64,000 bases of DNA from CAZOZZ01 sp965262425 (GCA_965262425.1 OZ253536.1:5208001-5272000), one strand, 5' to 3'; counted from the stretch's first letter, positions 9,892-18,687 are shown. Made by a program: numbers and translations. Notes: generated from the sequence alone by a model not told the origin.

Positions 9892-10521
9892 CTACCGGGG
9901 GGTCAGCTTCATCCCAAGATCTTTTTCGACGTAGATCGCGACGAATCTTCGGAGCCACTCCGGAGTACCCGTCTGGGCCGAGTGCTCCTCGAGTAGTATC
10001 TCGTCTCTTTCGGATGTTAGGTGCACGATACGCCACACGTTATCAGGTTGTGAGTCGGTACCACCGACAGCGTGTTCAACGTGAAACAAGGGTTGATGGC
10101 TGCCGGCGTGAAGGGGTGAGCCGTCGTCTCTCAAGAACTCTGCTCTTCCGAAAAACAGGACCGATTGCTCCTGGGGGCTCAAGTAGACCTCTTCGAGAAC
10201 CTGCCCGTAGCCATCCGACTTCCAGGCATGCTGCTGGCTTTCCCTTAGAAAGCATTCTTCCCCGTTTTCCAAAGGCTTCCGGCCCCACGACGAGCCCTCA
10301 CGAACAACGCCGGGAATATATGTCATGGGGTCCCAAGCCTTCTTGGCCTCGGCGTCCCACAACATAGTCTTCGTAAGACGCACCGGTTCACTCGCGGAGT
10401 AGTAACTCTGCAACACAGCATTCACGTCGACGGCGCCGGTTTCGACGACGGTGTGATCCGGGTTGTTGCAGGCGTGGTCGAACTCTTCTCTCGCCTTCGA
10501 AAAGGAAGGATGTATATCCAT
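9892..10521 (-). CDS. Conserved-looking hypothetical cytosolic protein
   Basis: I do not recognise this 209-residue protein. The start at ATG 10521 is chosen because AAGGAG lies 7 nt upstream; the frame is open further to 10605 without a ribosome site. It is acidic, has no signal peptide or membrane segment, and contains histidines in HAGSHQPLFHVEHAVGG followed by VWRIVHLTSERDEILLEEHS. The pattern of Trp, His and Glu residues could suggest a small-molecule-binding barrel, but this is only an impression. It lies on the same strand as its two flanking minus-strand genes, with gaps of over 150 bp. Confidence 0.55.
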   Translation of the reverse strand: MDIHPSFSKAREEFDHACNNPDHTVVETGAVDVNAVLQSYYSASEPVRLTKTMLWDAEAKKAWDPMTYIPGVVREGSSWGRKPLENGEECFLRESQQHAWKSDGYGQVLEEVYLSPQEQSVLFFGRAEFLRDDGSPLHAGSHQPLFHVEHAVGGTDSQPDNVWRIVHLTSERDEILLEEHSAQTGTPEWLRRFVAIYVEKDLGMKLTPR

Positions 10522-10678
10522 TGACAAGCTCCTTGAGGCACAGGATCCAAGCCGTCGAATGCACTGCGCACGATGTTTTATATGATGTCCTGGTATAACG
10601 AACACTCTCTCGGCGATGATTCCGAGACGGAGTCATCACCGAACAACTGATCGCCGGCAGGAAAAAGCATAACGCCTG

Positions 10679-10710
10679 AGGGCGGATCCAGGCCGTGACG
10701 GATCCGCCCT
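10679..10710 (-). terminator. Strong hairpin downstream of the lipoprotein gene
   Basis: AGGGCGGATCC (10679-10689) pairs perfectly with GGATCCGCCCT (10700-10710) across a 10-nt loop. On the minus strand a TTTTT run follows only about 12 nt later, so terminator function is likely but not classic. Confidence 0.45.
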
Positions 10711-10749
10711 TCTGACATCTCTGTGGGTGGGAGTTGGCGCGTCAGCCAG

Positions 10750-11560
10750 CTATTCCGCCGGTGGCACGTTGCTGCTGATCATGCTGCGGGCGATCTTCCA
10801 ATCTCCGTCCACTTGTCTTCGCAACACGTTCAGGTACTTACCGTTCACGACGACGGGCTCGCCGTCTTCCGGTGTGAAGGTCAGAAGGTAATTGCCTCGC
10901 GAGATTGCGATATCACCGCTCAGGATGAGTTCTTCCTGGGTAATGGAGATATCGGGTGTGCCTAGCGCGAAAGCTTCTTCCAACGAGAGGCGCACCCCGC
11001 CGAGTCCTTCTGTAGAGGGTGCGTCCTGAGGCATTCGAACGATCTGCTCATCGTAAAAAGCGAGGACGCCGTCGACGTCTGCGGCGTTGTATGCAGCCTC
11101 AAAAGGTTCGATGGTCCCGTCGATTGTGGCTCGATCTTCGGCCGTTGTGTCCGGCGGCTCCTCGGATGGAGCCGGGGCAGGTGCGCAGGAAACCGCGAAC
11201 AGACAGAGGATTGCGACAGCGGGTAGAAACTTCGCCTCCTCCGCAGAATTTGTGGGCAGTCCAAAGGCCTGTGCGCACATAAGTAATTGAAACAAAGTAC
11301 CTTATTCTTTTGTTCGACGGCGAATATTCCAGTACCCACTTCGGTCGGACGCCTACACCCGGTGCCCGGAGCCCCCGCCGGAGGCCCCGTTCCCCATCGC
11401 CCACACCAGCCGACACCGCGGAGCGCAGCCGAGGGTCAAGGCCGGCGCAGCCGCCGAGCTTGCGAGGGAAGCCTTGAGGCTTGGCGAGCACCGTGGTCTC
11501 CTCAAGCGGCGATGGAAGACGGTTTTACCCACAAATTCTGCGGAAGACCCGAAACTTCAT
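10750..11560 (-). pseudogene. SnoaL/DUF4440-like lipoprotein interrupted at codon 4 by a MITE
   Basis: The original gene starts at ATG 11560 (AGGAG upstream) and reads MKF, then is interrupted by MITE copy 2. It resumes as LPAVAILCLFAVSCAPAP, a signal with lipobox LFAVSC. Removing the element and one GAAACTTC copy gives a 161-residue lipoprotein. The mature part (DRATIDGTIEPFEAAYNAADVDGVLAFY ... DGDWKIARSMIS) fits the NTF2-like DUF4440/SnoaL fold. The element supplies an in-frame ATG giving MCAQAFGLPTNSAEEA ahead of KFLPAV, so a product with an extended signal peptide could still be made. Whether it is functional is unknown. Confidence 0.8.
11234..11550 (+). mobile_element. 317-bp MITE family A, copy 2 (inside lipoprotein gene)
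   Basis: Same length and terminal repeats as copy 1, flanked by GAAACTTC at 11226-11233 and 11551-11558. It interrupts the lipoprotein gene just after its third codon. Confidence 0.92.
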
Positions 11561-11661
11561 GGGTTCTCCTTTCGTCCACTTGGTGGGCACTTCAGTTTTT
11601 GGGTATCTACGTTGCAGGCGATCCTATCGCGGGTGTGGTAGGAGTCAAAGAAAAAAGCCGA

Positions 11662-12252
11662 TCATCGGGCGGTCCGCTGTGTTACTGAATAAGAGATCAC
11701 ACCGTAGATGCCGACGCCGGCGAGGACGAGTGCGACTATACCGAAAACAACCAGCAGCATCATTCCAAGGCGCTCGCGGGCGAGAGACGCGCCGACGATC
11801 TGGGGATAGAGCTCGAACTCCACCGCCTGGGAAGGGGCGGCCGAAGCAACCTCGCTGCGAATCTGCTGGAGCACTCCCTGCGGGCTGGCAGCGGCGGTAC
11901 GGAAAACAAGCGACATGCGACGCATGATGAACTGTTCGTGCGGAATGTAGAGTGCTGCTTCCGGCTCTGTGGATCGCGACTCGTATTTCACATCGCGAAC
12001 GACTCCGACGATTTCTACCTCGCCCACAGTTCGGTACGCGATAATGAACCCGGGACTCCCAGGCTTGAATCCCTCATTAGCAAAGGCGAGCCGTTCCTCT
12101 AAGGCTTTCCCTTTCTTAAAGAACTTGCGCACGAAAGCCTCGTTTACAACAGCCACGCCCGGAGTATTCTGACGGTCCATCTCTGTAAAATCGCGGCCCG
12201 CTATGATCGCGATGTCCATCGTCGAGAAGAAGTTCGGCGTGACCTCCCGCAC
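11662..12252 (-). pseudogene. ADOP/MacB-type ABC permease fragment
   Basis: The fragment covers part of the MacB-like periplasmic core (REVTPNFFSTMDIAIIAGRDF, VVNEAFVRKFF, VEIVGVVRDVKYES, LYIPHEQF) and the following FtsX-type membrane segment (LGMMLLVVFGIVALVLAGVG). It then stops within the SVTQRT signature, where intact proteins continue with EIGVRMALGA. Intact ADOP permeases have about 800 residues, so both ends are missing. The left end is next to a kinase remnant, suggesting one deletion joined the two. It is not expected to be functional. Confidence 0.82.
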
Positions 12253-12295
12253 ACGCGCCCCGAGCTGCCGAGTTGGGTGCCGGTAGTCATTTCCC

Positions 12296-12516
12296 CTACT
12301 GCTCCACGGGCAGTCTTCGCCGAATCTCGTCGAAGAAATTCGTGATCACGACGAGTTCGGTTAGAGGCTCGTTTTGGGCGGGGTTCTCCACCAGGAGGAA
12401 GCGATTACCATCTGGTGATATATCCCACGAGTAACCGGGGATATTCCCATACCGCCCGCACCGAGTTGGTCGACGATTTCGTAGGGACCCAGACGTGTGC
12501 CGGCGTTCAGGACCAT
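12296..12516 (-). pseudogene. Ser/Thr kinase gene reduced to its first ~25 codons and last ~45 codons
   Basis: From ATG 12516 the sequence reads MVLNAGTRLGPYEIVDQLG then AGGMG, a kinase N-terminus up to the glycine loop. It is then joined out of frame to GYSWDISPDGNRFLLVENP and ITNFFDEIRRRLPVEQ-stop, the typical C-terminus of kinase-linked TolB propellers. Around 800 codons of the usual gene are missing. A kinase-type promoter (12565-12593) is retained. Confidence 0.8.
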
Positions 12517-12564
12517 AGGCTTTGCTCAGACGGACCGTCGCCATGTTGGTTTGAACTTGGCTAT

Positions 12565-12593
12565 ATAGTAAGGGAGTAGTGGGTTAGGGTCAA
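12565..12593 (-). promoter_or_regulatory. Kinase-type promoter (TTGACC-N17-TACTAT) of the deleted kinase
   Basis: On the minus strand TTGACC occupies 12593-12588 and TACTAT 12570-12565, with 17 nt between. The spacer begins CTAACCC, close to the CCAACTC seen at 1911 and 54160. Confidence 0.6.
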
Positions 12594-12630
12594 TTAAGAC
12601 GGCCATCGACCACGGTGACATCCTATCGCC

Positions 12631-12888
12631 GTGGACCGACTGTACCGATCTGACACCAAAGAAGATCGCGGGAATCTGCGGCGGCCTGGCAGAAAATTCC
12701 CGGTCGACCCCAACCTGATCCGGGTAGCGTTCGTGTTCGTTGGCCTTGCGACGGGAGGACTGCCGCTGTGGGTCGCGTATATCGTGGGCTGGATTGTTTT
12801 CCCACTCCGTGGGGGGAAGGACGCCGAGGCCCGACGCACTGGAACTACCAGCGTCTCGAACGACCCGGACCCAGCCTACCTCGGTTGA
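12631..12888 (+). pseudogene. PspC-domain protein with two compensating frameshifts
   Basis: Starting at GTG 12631, the frame reads VDRLYRS, then loses the PspC consensus. The next frame reads KKIAGICGGLAEN, the hallmark of PspC, and the first frame returns as VDPNLIRVAFVF with a hydrophobic helix ending in WIVFP. One inserted base near 12652 and one missing base in the A-run near 12693 explain both shifts. PspC proteins are small membrane regulators of phage-shock-type responses. The open 85-residue frame is therefore probably not the ancestral protein. A sequencing error is possible but would require two. Confidence 0.7.
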
Positions 12889-13023
12889 GCCTGCGGGATT
12901 CGATGTCTGAAGCCGCCTGGAACTCAGTGGGATCGAGTAGTCGAACGTCGTCCCGCTCGATGGTGAATCCCCTGAGTGTGATTAATCAGATCCCGCGCCC
13001 GTGGTCCGTGCAACGGCGTTAGA

Positions 13024-13293
13024 TTACGCCACATTTCTCGCCGAAATTGCTCGATCGAGATCATAGGTTGCTTGAAGGTTCATCCACAGTTTTGGCGACG
13101 TCCCCAATGCTTCTGCAAGGTCCAGTGCTGATTCTGCCGTGATGCCTCGCTTACCACGAATTAGTTCATTCAGTCGTGCTTTGGTCCAGCCAAGTTGTCG
13201 CGCAAACGCAGCTTGCGTCATGCCCAGGGGTTTGAGAAATTCTTCGATGAGTATTTCACCCGGATGAAAAGGGTTGTTCGGTTGCTTTGCCAT
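13024..13293 (-). CDS. higA: HigA-type antitoxin
   Basis: The 89-residue protein begins PFHPGEILIEEFLKPLGMTQ and has a Xre-type helix-turn-helix (MTQAAFARQLGWTKARLNELIRGKRGIT), followed by the HigA tail LGTSPKLWMNLQATYDL. It follows the toxin gene by 8 nt, the toxin-first order typical of HigBA. It should neutralise the toxin and repress the operon through the inverted repeat at 13604-13622. Confidence 0.93.
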   Translation of the reverse strand: MAKQPNNPFHPGEILIEEFLKPLGMTQAAFARQLGWTKARLNELIRGKRGITAESALDLAEALGTSPKLWMNLQATYDLDRAISARNVA

Positions 13294-13301
13294 CCTTACT
13301 C

Positions 13302-13595
13302 CTAACTATGGTAGTCCACGATCTGCACTTCTCTGGGCGAACCGCTGTTCCACATGAACACAACTCGCCACTGATCATTGATTCTGATTGAGTGAAATTC
13401 TGCAAGATCGCCTTTCAATAATTCCAGTCTGTTTCCGGGTGGCACTCTTAGATCTCTCAATTCGACGGCATCATGCAAGTACAGTAACTTCCTTCTTGCG
13501 GCCCGCCTCAATTCGCCCGGAAACTTTCGTGTCGCTCGGCTGACTTTGTCGTCGAACAGGACTTCTGCGAGTTGATTTCCGAACGACTCAATCAT
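13302..13595 (-). CDS. higB: HigB/RelE-type toxin
   Basis: The 97-residue protein has the HigB pattern: KVSRATRKFPGELRRAARRKL, LHDAVELRDLRVPPGNRLELL and the terminal IRINDQWRVVFMW...VQIVDYH. This family consists of ribosome-dependent mRNA interferases. The length is normal and the key basic residues and terminal DYH are present, so it looks intact. It is the first gene of the higBA operon. Confidence 0.93.
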   Translation of the reverse strand: MIESFGNQLAEVLFDDKVSRATRKFPGELRRAARRKLLYLHDAVELRDLRVPPGNRLELLKGDLAEFHSIRINDQWRVVFMWNSGSPREVQIVDYHS

Positions 13596-13603
13596 ATTAC
13601 GAT

Positions 13604-13622
13604 GTTATCATAACCCGATAAC
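13604..13622 (-). promoter_or_regulatory. higBA operator candidate
   Basis: GTTATC (13604-13609) and GATAAC (13617-13622) form an inverted repeat 9 nt upstream of the higB start, overlapping a -10-like TATGATAAC. The position fits autoregulation by HigA. Confidence 0.55.
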
Positions 13623-13660
13623 AATCGCAAGCAGGACGAGCTATCCTGGACATGTTAGCT

Positions 13661-15076
13661 CTAGCAGCCCGTGGCAGAAGTGGGGTTTTCTGAGTTGAGA
13701 GTTTCAGGTCTTCGCCCGGACGGAACGGCGTCTAAATCGATTCTGGAGCGCTGAGGATGGAACGAGAGCGATTCACAGTGGCTCCAGAGCAGTATTAAGG
13801 TGAATAAGGCCATGACATGTTGGCCCTGAAGGCCTCGTGGTGTGCCGTTTCCGAAATTGTTCCGAAGGATCAGGCTCAGATTCAAAGCGGCATATTGAAT
13901 CAGGACGCGCTTGAGAATGTTGTCCCGATGTCGGAGGTGAACCCGACGCATTGCGCCGGTTTCCAGCGTGTGTGCGAACGGTCGTTCCAACATCAGTCCG
14001 CGCTGTCGGAGTAATTGCTTGCCCCGGTTGCCTCGGATTCGTCGCCGGTTGGCATAGACGGCCTGTTTTTCTTCGGACTTATCTTTCCAGTTGCGTCGGC
14101 CCCGGTCCGGTTCCGAGATGTAGCTGCGAATGTTGAGGTCTTTGAATCCGGTCAACGTATCGTTACTGTGATAGCCCTTATCCGCCACCAGTTCGGAGAG
14201 CACATCGTTCCGAAGTTTCGATCCAGGATCGGCGGCCAAGGTCTCCATCTGATGCGCGGCTTGGATCATCGTTTCTTTGATCGTCGTCGTGTCGCCCTGA
14301 TCGGCACCCTGCACCGTGACCGCCAGGATGGCTCCGGTCTTCATGTCGGCGGCATGCTCCACCTTATGGGCCAGATGCGTTCGTCCGTCCTTCATCTTCG
14401 TGATTCGCGCATCCGGGTCGTGGGGATGCTCCCACTCTTTGTTCGATCCTTTCTTCGACCGCTTGCGGTCGAGTCGCCCCAGCTCGGTTTGCGTCGGTGT
14501 CTCGATCCCAGACGCCTTGGCCAGCCGTGTCAGGAATTGGTTGTAGGCTTCTCCGGTGTCCCGGCGTACGATCGACCGCATCGCCGCGTTGGCTTCCAGT
14601 GTCGATGCATCCACGCCCACCGTCTTCCCATCGATCAGGCCCTCACCGGCCAACACGCCCAACATCCACGAAAAGACCTTTCCATGTGTTTCCAGATCGA
14701 TCAACCGTCGCGTCCGCGAGACTGTCGAATGATCCGGCACCCCTTCGCTCAGCCCGACTCCAAGGAATCCTCGCAAACTCAGAGAATCGGCACACCGCCA
14801 CGCTATGCCACGCTCCGAATCGATTCCTTCGAAATAGCCCACCAGCAACATCCTAAAATACTTGCCCGGCGCCACGCTCGGCCGACCCATCACCTCAGCG
14901 TAGAACTGCTCACAGGCATCTTCGACGAACCGGTCGGACTTGGCTTGGTCCAAGATTCGGTTAACCCGTTCGTAGAACACGTGGCCCGCTGTCCGCGGCA
15001 ACTCTGCTGTCGCAACCCATAACGTGGCTTGTCGGTCCTTTTTCCGTCCCATTCCCATATCGCGTTCTCCTTCCAC
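13661..15076 (-). CDS. IS1182-family DDE transposase
   Basis: The 471-residue protein has an IS1182 layout: N-terminal FYERVNRILDQA, PGKYFRMLLVGYFEGIDSERGIAWRC, then VGVDASTLEANAA, ELVADKGYHS and an EEKQAVYANRRRIRGNRGK segment supplying the DDE residues. The reading frame is intact. Its stop codon TAG is formed by the terminal CTAG of the element, so the last codon depends on the end or target duplication. Confidence 0.88.
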   Translation of the reverse strand: MEGERDMGMGRKKDRQATLWVATAELPRTAGHVFYERVNRILDQAKSDRFVEDACEQFYAEVMGRPSVAPGKYFRMLLVGYFEGIDSERGIAWRCADSLSLRGFLGVGLSEGVPDHSTVSRTRRLIDLETHGKVFSWMLGVLAGEGLIDGKTVGVDASTLEANAAMRSIVRRDTGEAYNQFLTRLAKASGIETPTQTELGRLDRKRSKKGSNKEWEHPHDPDARITKMKDGRTHLAHKVEHAADMKTGAILAVTVQGADQGDTTTIKETMIQAAHQMETLAADPGSKLRNDVLSELVADKGYHSNDTLTGFKDLNIRSYISEPDRGRRNWKDKSEEKQAVYANRRRIRGNRGKQLLRQRGLMLERPFAHTLETGAMRRVHLRHRDNILKRVLIQYAALNLSLILRNNFGNGTPRGLQGQHVMALFTLILLWSHCESLSFHPQRSRIDLDAVPSGRRPETLNSENPTSATGC

Positions 15077-15148
15077 TATCTTCCTCGCGATACGGTCGCA
15101 TGGGGTCCGTTGTTAACTATGAAGTTGACTTGCACCACGGGCTGCTAG
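13661..15148 (-). mobile_element. IS1182-type insertion sequence bounded by CTAG
   Basis: The ends read CTAGCAGCCCGTGGCAGAAG at the left and, inverted, CTAGCAGCCCGTGGTGCAAG at the right. If CTAG is the target duplication (13661-13664, 15145-15148), the element proper is 1480 bp. The same terminal consensus recurs in small non-coding elements at 18156, 27411 and 45433. Confidence 0.82.
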
Positions 15149-15277
15149 GGCTTGAAGCCTGCGCCCGACACGCAAGCTTGAACGTGACGGCAACCCGCTT
15201 GTCGGGACTTGAGAGTCTGTGCAGCGAAATGTCGACCGCGATCCACCTTACCGGTTCGGCGACTCCTGCTTGACGTC

Positions 15278-15302
15278 ATGTACTTTGTATTACAAAGTAC
15301 AT
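15278..15302 (+). promoter_or_regulatory. 25-bp perfect palindrome (ATGTACTTTGTA half-sites)
   Basis: ATGTACTTTGTA, one central T, then TACAAAGTACAT. It overlaps a TTGACG -35-like hexamer (15270-15275), about 75 nt before the gene at 15377. The site looks like an operator for a dimeric repressor (PadR-type regulators use similar half-sites), but no candidate regulator gene is adjacent. Confidence 0.6.
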
Positions 15303-15376
15303 TGCATGAAACAATTATCAGCTGGACTCAGGGGAGTAGGGAGCGATACGGTGGGAGTCACTTGTTACAGTTGACT

Positions 15377-16723
15377 ATGATGAGAGTCACGATCGCCGGC
15401 GGGGCGTTCGCTACCGTGCTTGTCCTCCTCGTCCTCGCCGCCGGCCTCCGGGAACCCGAGCAGGACGTCGATCCCGTCACGGCGACCTCGACCGCGATGC
15501 CCCCCTCGCCCTCGGAGGCCGCCGAGGCAAACGAGGGCTTCCTCTACGGCCGCATCACCACCGATGATGGCGCCACCTACGAGGGGCGGCTGCGCTGGGG
15601 GGGCGACGAGGAGGCGTTCTGGGGCGACTACTTCAACGGCTTCAAGGACGAGAATCCCTGGGGTGTTCACGTGCCGCCCGAGCAGCTCAAGGAGCGCCGC
15701 CCGATCGAGATCTTCGGGGTCAAGGTCGCCCAGTGGGATCGCCAAATCGACCTCGGCCGGCCTTTCATGGGGCGCTTCGGCGACATCGCGCGCATCGAGG
15801 CGCTGGGTCGCGACATTCGGGTGACTCTCAAGAGCGGGACCGTGTTCGACCTGGACCGCTTCTCCTCCGACGACCTCGCCGACGGCGTGCGGGTGTGGGA
15901 CTCGAGGCGCGGCGTTGTCGACTTCGACGAGGGGCGGATCCGCATCGTCGAGCTTTTCCCCACCGCCCGACTAGGCGGCGTCCCCGACCGGCTGCACGGT
16001 ACGGTGCGCACGCGGCGGGGCGACTTCACCGGCTTCGTCCAGTGGGACCGGGAGGATTGCGTCGGTACGGACGAGCTCGACGGCCACAACGCCGACGGTG
16101 AGCTCAGCGTGCGTTTCGACACCATCCGCTCCATCGAGCGCAACTCGCCGGACAGCTCCCTCGTGACGCTCCTCGACGGCCGCGAGATCGTGCTCTCCGG
16201 CACCCGCGCAGTCGGCCGCGGCAACCGCGGCATGTACGTCGACGACCGGCGCTACGGCCGGGTGCTGATTTCCTGGGACGCCTTCGAGCGCGTCGACTTC
16301 AGTCCCGGTGGCAGCGGCCCCGCCTTCGGCGACTTCCCGCCGGGGCGTCCGCTCATGGGCAGCGTCACCACCCGCGACGGCCGCCGCCTCGCCGGCCGGC
16401 TGGTCTACGACCTCGACGAGAGCGAGACCACCGAGACGTTCGACGCCCCATCCGAGGGCGTGGACTACACCATCCCCTTCGGCCTGATCGCCTCGATCAT
16501 GCCCGCCGGCGGCGAGGAGCGCGGCGTCCAGCGCGCCAGGGTGACTCTTCAAACAGACGAGGAACTGCAGCTCGAGCGCACCGGCGACCTCCGCGAGGGG
16601 AATGCCGGCATGCTGATCTTCGTCGACGGCAGAGAGCGCCCCGAGTACGTGCCGTGGCGCGAGGTCGAGCAGGTCGACTTCGACCGCCCGCTGTCGATGT
16701 ACCCGCCGCTAGGGCGGCGCTAG
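15377..16723 (+). CDS. Secreted protein with three internal ~140-residue repeats, function unknown
   Basis: The protein is 448 residues from ATG 15377 (or 447 from the next ATG). It starts with a hydrophobic signal or anchor segment (VTIAGGAFATVLVLLVLAAGL) and a Pro/Ser/Ala-rich linker. Three related units follow. Their starts are LYGRITTDDGATYEGRLRW, LHGTVRTRRGDFTGFVQWD and LMGSVTTRDGRRLAGRLVYD. Their ends are VDFDEGRIRIVEL, ISWDAFERVDF and VPWREVEQVDF. Each also has an inner strand pair such as IRVTLKSGTVFDL, SLVTLLDGREIVL and ARVTLQTDEELQL. The pattern suggests SH3- or Sm-like beta folds, but I know no named family. It is more G+C-rich than its neighbours. Confidence 0.75.
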   Translation: MMRVTIAGGAFATVLVLLVLAAGLREPEQDVDPVTATSTAMPPSPSEAAEANEGFLYGRITTDDGATYEGRLRWGGDEEAFWGDYFNGFKDENPWGVHVPPEQLKERRPIEIFGVKVAQWDRQIDLGRPFMGRFGDIARIEALGRDIRVTLKSGTVFDLDRFSSDDLADGVRVWDSRRGVVDFDEGRIRIVELFPTARLGGVPDRLHGTVRTRRGDFTGFVQWDREDCVGTDELDGHNADGELSVRFDTIRSIERNSPDSSLVTLLDGREIVLSGTRAVGRGNRGMYVDDRRYGRVLISWDAFERVDFSPGGSGPAFGDFPPGRPLMGSVTTRDGRRLAGRLVYDLDESETTETFDAPSEGVDYTIPFGLIASIMPAGGEERGVQRARVTLQTDEELQLERTGDLREGNAGMLIFVDGRERPEYVPWREVEQVDFDRPLSMYPPLGRR

Positions 16724-16834
16724 CAGCCCCCCGACACCCTTGAAAAAAGTCCGACGCGCTCGAAAGAAGCTCGTTAAAGTGCACTCTGTTTGACGGGGAC
16801 CACTGGCGGATCACTCGCTGTTTCGAGAGACACT

Positions 16835-16864
16835 CCATAGGAGTCCGGTCACGGACTCCTATGG
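16835..16864. repeat. 30-bp palindrome (CCATAGGAGTCCG)
   Basis: CCATAGGAGTCCG, loop GTCA, CGGACTCCTATGG: a 13-bp perfect stem between two convergent genes (stops at 16723 and 16970). There is no T-run, so it may be a bidirectional hairpin or a relic related to the TAGGAGCCCG-ended elements. Confidence 0.5.
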
Positions 16865-16969
16865 TTCTCTAAGTCCCAATGCGTCGCCACTACCCTGGAG
16901 ATTTCAGTAAATTGATCACGAAACATATTGATTTTAGGCGCGGTACAGGTCGCAACATTTGCCGCGCAT

Positions 16970-18129
16970 TTATTCTGGCAGAACGAACTCGGGGCCGGTC
17001 AATCTTGCCGCATCGGCGTGTTCCTTCGGTGTGAATTTCTGAATGCGGTTGTTCCATGCATCGGCAATGAATAGGTTGCCGTTCTCGTCCACATCGAAGT
17101 TGTGCAGATTGTCTAAGGTGCCGGGCTCTTTTCCGGTCACGCCCCAATAGGTTTGAAGCACGCCGTTCAGATCAAATTTTGCCATCCGGTTGTAATTCGC
17201 GTCGGACATCCAAAGTGATTGGTCTACGGTGATGACAAGGCGTGTCGGGCTGCCGACGTCTGTCCACTCTTCTAGAAAATTTCCATTCTTGTCGAAAACT
17301 TGAATGCGATTATTCCTGCGGTCGGCGGCGTAAATTCGCCCTTCGGCATCCATCGTGATGGAGTGCACCAGGTCGAATTGCCCGGGGCCCGACCCTTTCG
17401 AGCCAAATTCGGAAACAAAGTTGCCGTCCTTGTCGAACTTCGCGATCCGTCCGTTGACGTACCCATCGGCTACATAGAACGAGCCGTCAGGCAGGAAGGC
17501 GAGAGACGAGGGCATGTTGAAGTGTGTTTCGTCCCAGCCGGGCACACCCTTTTCACCAAGATGCATGACGAGTTGTTTTCCGTCATTAGTAAACTTAAAG
17601 ACCTGGTGCCCCAGATCCACCACCCACACATGACGTTCCGGGTCGTAAGGATTGATTTCGATGTTGTGCGGAAGCACAAACAAGTCGTTCCATTGACTCC
17701 AATCCTCAATGAGGTCACCGTTGCCGTTTACCACCAGAATCTGATGCACGTGGGTTTTTCGAGAGTCCGGCTCAGTCGACGTCGTGTTGCGTTCGGCAAG
17801 AACCTTGCCGTCCGCGCTGTACATAAGCGAGTCAGGTTGCGTTCTCAGTTGATCGGAAACGGTAATGAAGATGCGGTCGGGGTTGTCGATGGTTACAGCC
17901 GTTGGCGGTTGGTCCCAGCGGTCTATCCCGGTCTTAAACCAACCTTCGACCACATCATAGGGGCCGGTCTGGTCCAAGCCTCCTTTCTGGAGCGGCGCCG
18001 TCGGACCTTGAAATTTCTCAGCTTCTTGCTGCGTGCACGCAGATAAGCCAGCGGCCATCAGGCCCGCGATTACAACGGATCCAATAGATAGACCGCGCAG
18101 TCCCGTGTGCATCTTCGCGTATATTTTCA
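16970..18129 (-). CDS. NHL-repeat lipoprotein (peptidylglycine lyase-like beta-propeller)
   Basis: The start at ATG 18129 is preferred because AAAGGGG lies upstream and the next residues form a lipoprotein signal (SVVIAGLMAAGLSAC). The frame is open to 18343, but that extension crosses an inverted-repeat element. The mature part has six or so NHL blades, for example LPHNIEINPYDPERHVWVVD, MPSSLAFLPDGSFYVADGY, VHSITMDAEGRIYAADRRNN and LHNFDVDENGNLFIADAWNN. Such propellers occur in peptidyl-alpha-hydroxyglycine lyase-like and SMP-30-like proteins. Catalytic assignment is not possible from sequence alone. It probably sits on the outer face of a membrane as a binding or hydrolase domain. Confidence 0.82.
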
Positions 18130-18155
18130 TTTTCGCATTCCCCTTTGAATCGAGT

Positions 18156-18319
18156 CCTAGGAGCCTGCGCGGCAGAAGAGATCTACTGCCAAAGCGGTAT
18201 AATCGGTCCATATTTCCCCGTTTTTCGTTAAATAGAACGACTATTCGCCTCAAAATCGGGAAAATCTGGCCTCGATTCTCCACTTTCTCGTTACGATCCC
18301 TTCTGCCGCGCAGGCTCCT
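18156..18319. mobile_element. Small CTAG-type inverted-repeat element (MITE family B)
   Basis: AGGAGCCTGCGCGGCAGAAG at 18158-18177 is exactly inverted at 18300-18319. CTAG is intact only at the left (18156-18159). The 120-bp interior is AT-richer and has no ORF. The ends match the IS1182-type terminal consensus. It lies just upstream of the NHL-repeat gene and may carry part of its promoter. Confidence 0.65.
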
Positions 18320-18497
18320 GCCCGGTCTTTTCTCGTGTTTCAAATATGATAAGAATTGGCGGTCATGTCTAGCAGCCCGTAGTAAAAGTCCGCTTCTCCT
18401 TGGGCCCGCTCGAACCCCAGTCGTTCGACCAGGACATCGAGATCCTCACGCGCTCCCCCCGCGATCGATGAAACAAAGGTAACAGGACCGAGTGTCG

Positions 18498-18519
18498 GGG
18501 TGGCCGTCCCTGGCCACCC
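18498..18519. repeat. Repeated palindrome GGGTGGCC-GTCCCT-GGCCACCC
   Basis: An 8-bp perfect stem with loop GTCCCT. The same 20-nt core (7-bp stem) occurs at 44005-44024. Flanks differ, so this looks like a small dispersed REP-like hairpin. Confidence 0.5.
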
Positions 18520-18687
18520 GCCGCGCACGTTCGGGGAGGTGACATCCATGGAGGCGCAGGTCGCAGCATCGCTGGCAACCTTGCAACTCCTCTCAACGCT
18601 TTCTTGACTATCCTCCTCGGCTACGCCACAATCCGTCGGTCTTCTTGCTGAAATGTGCCATGTGAGTTTCGACATGGAGGAAATCCA

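Larger units (their letters stand above)
18130..18687. other. Intergenic region with mobile-element ends
   Basis: No gene is convincing here. The region holds an inverted-repeat element (18156-18319), a solitary IS1182-type end at 18369 (CTAGCAGCCCGTAGTAAAAG), and a palindrome at 18498-18519 that is repeated at 44005-44024. Confidence 0.6.

Noticed and set aside
15365..16552. Long antisense ORFs over the three-repeat protein
   Set aside because: High G+C content produces open antisense frames. The plus-strand frame has a signal peptide and internal repeats.
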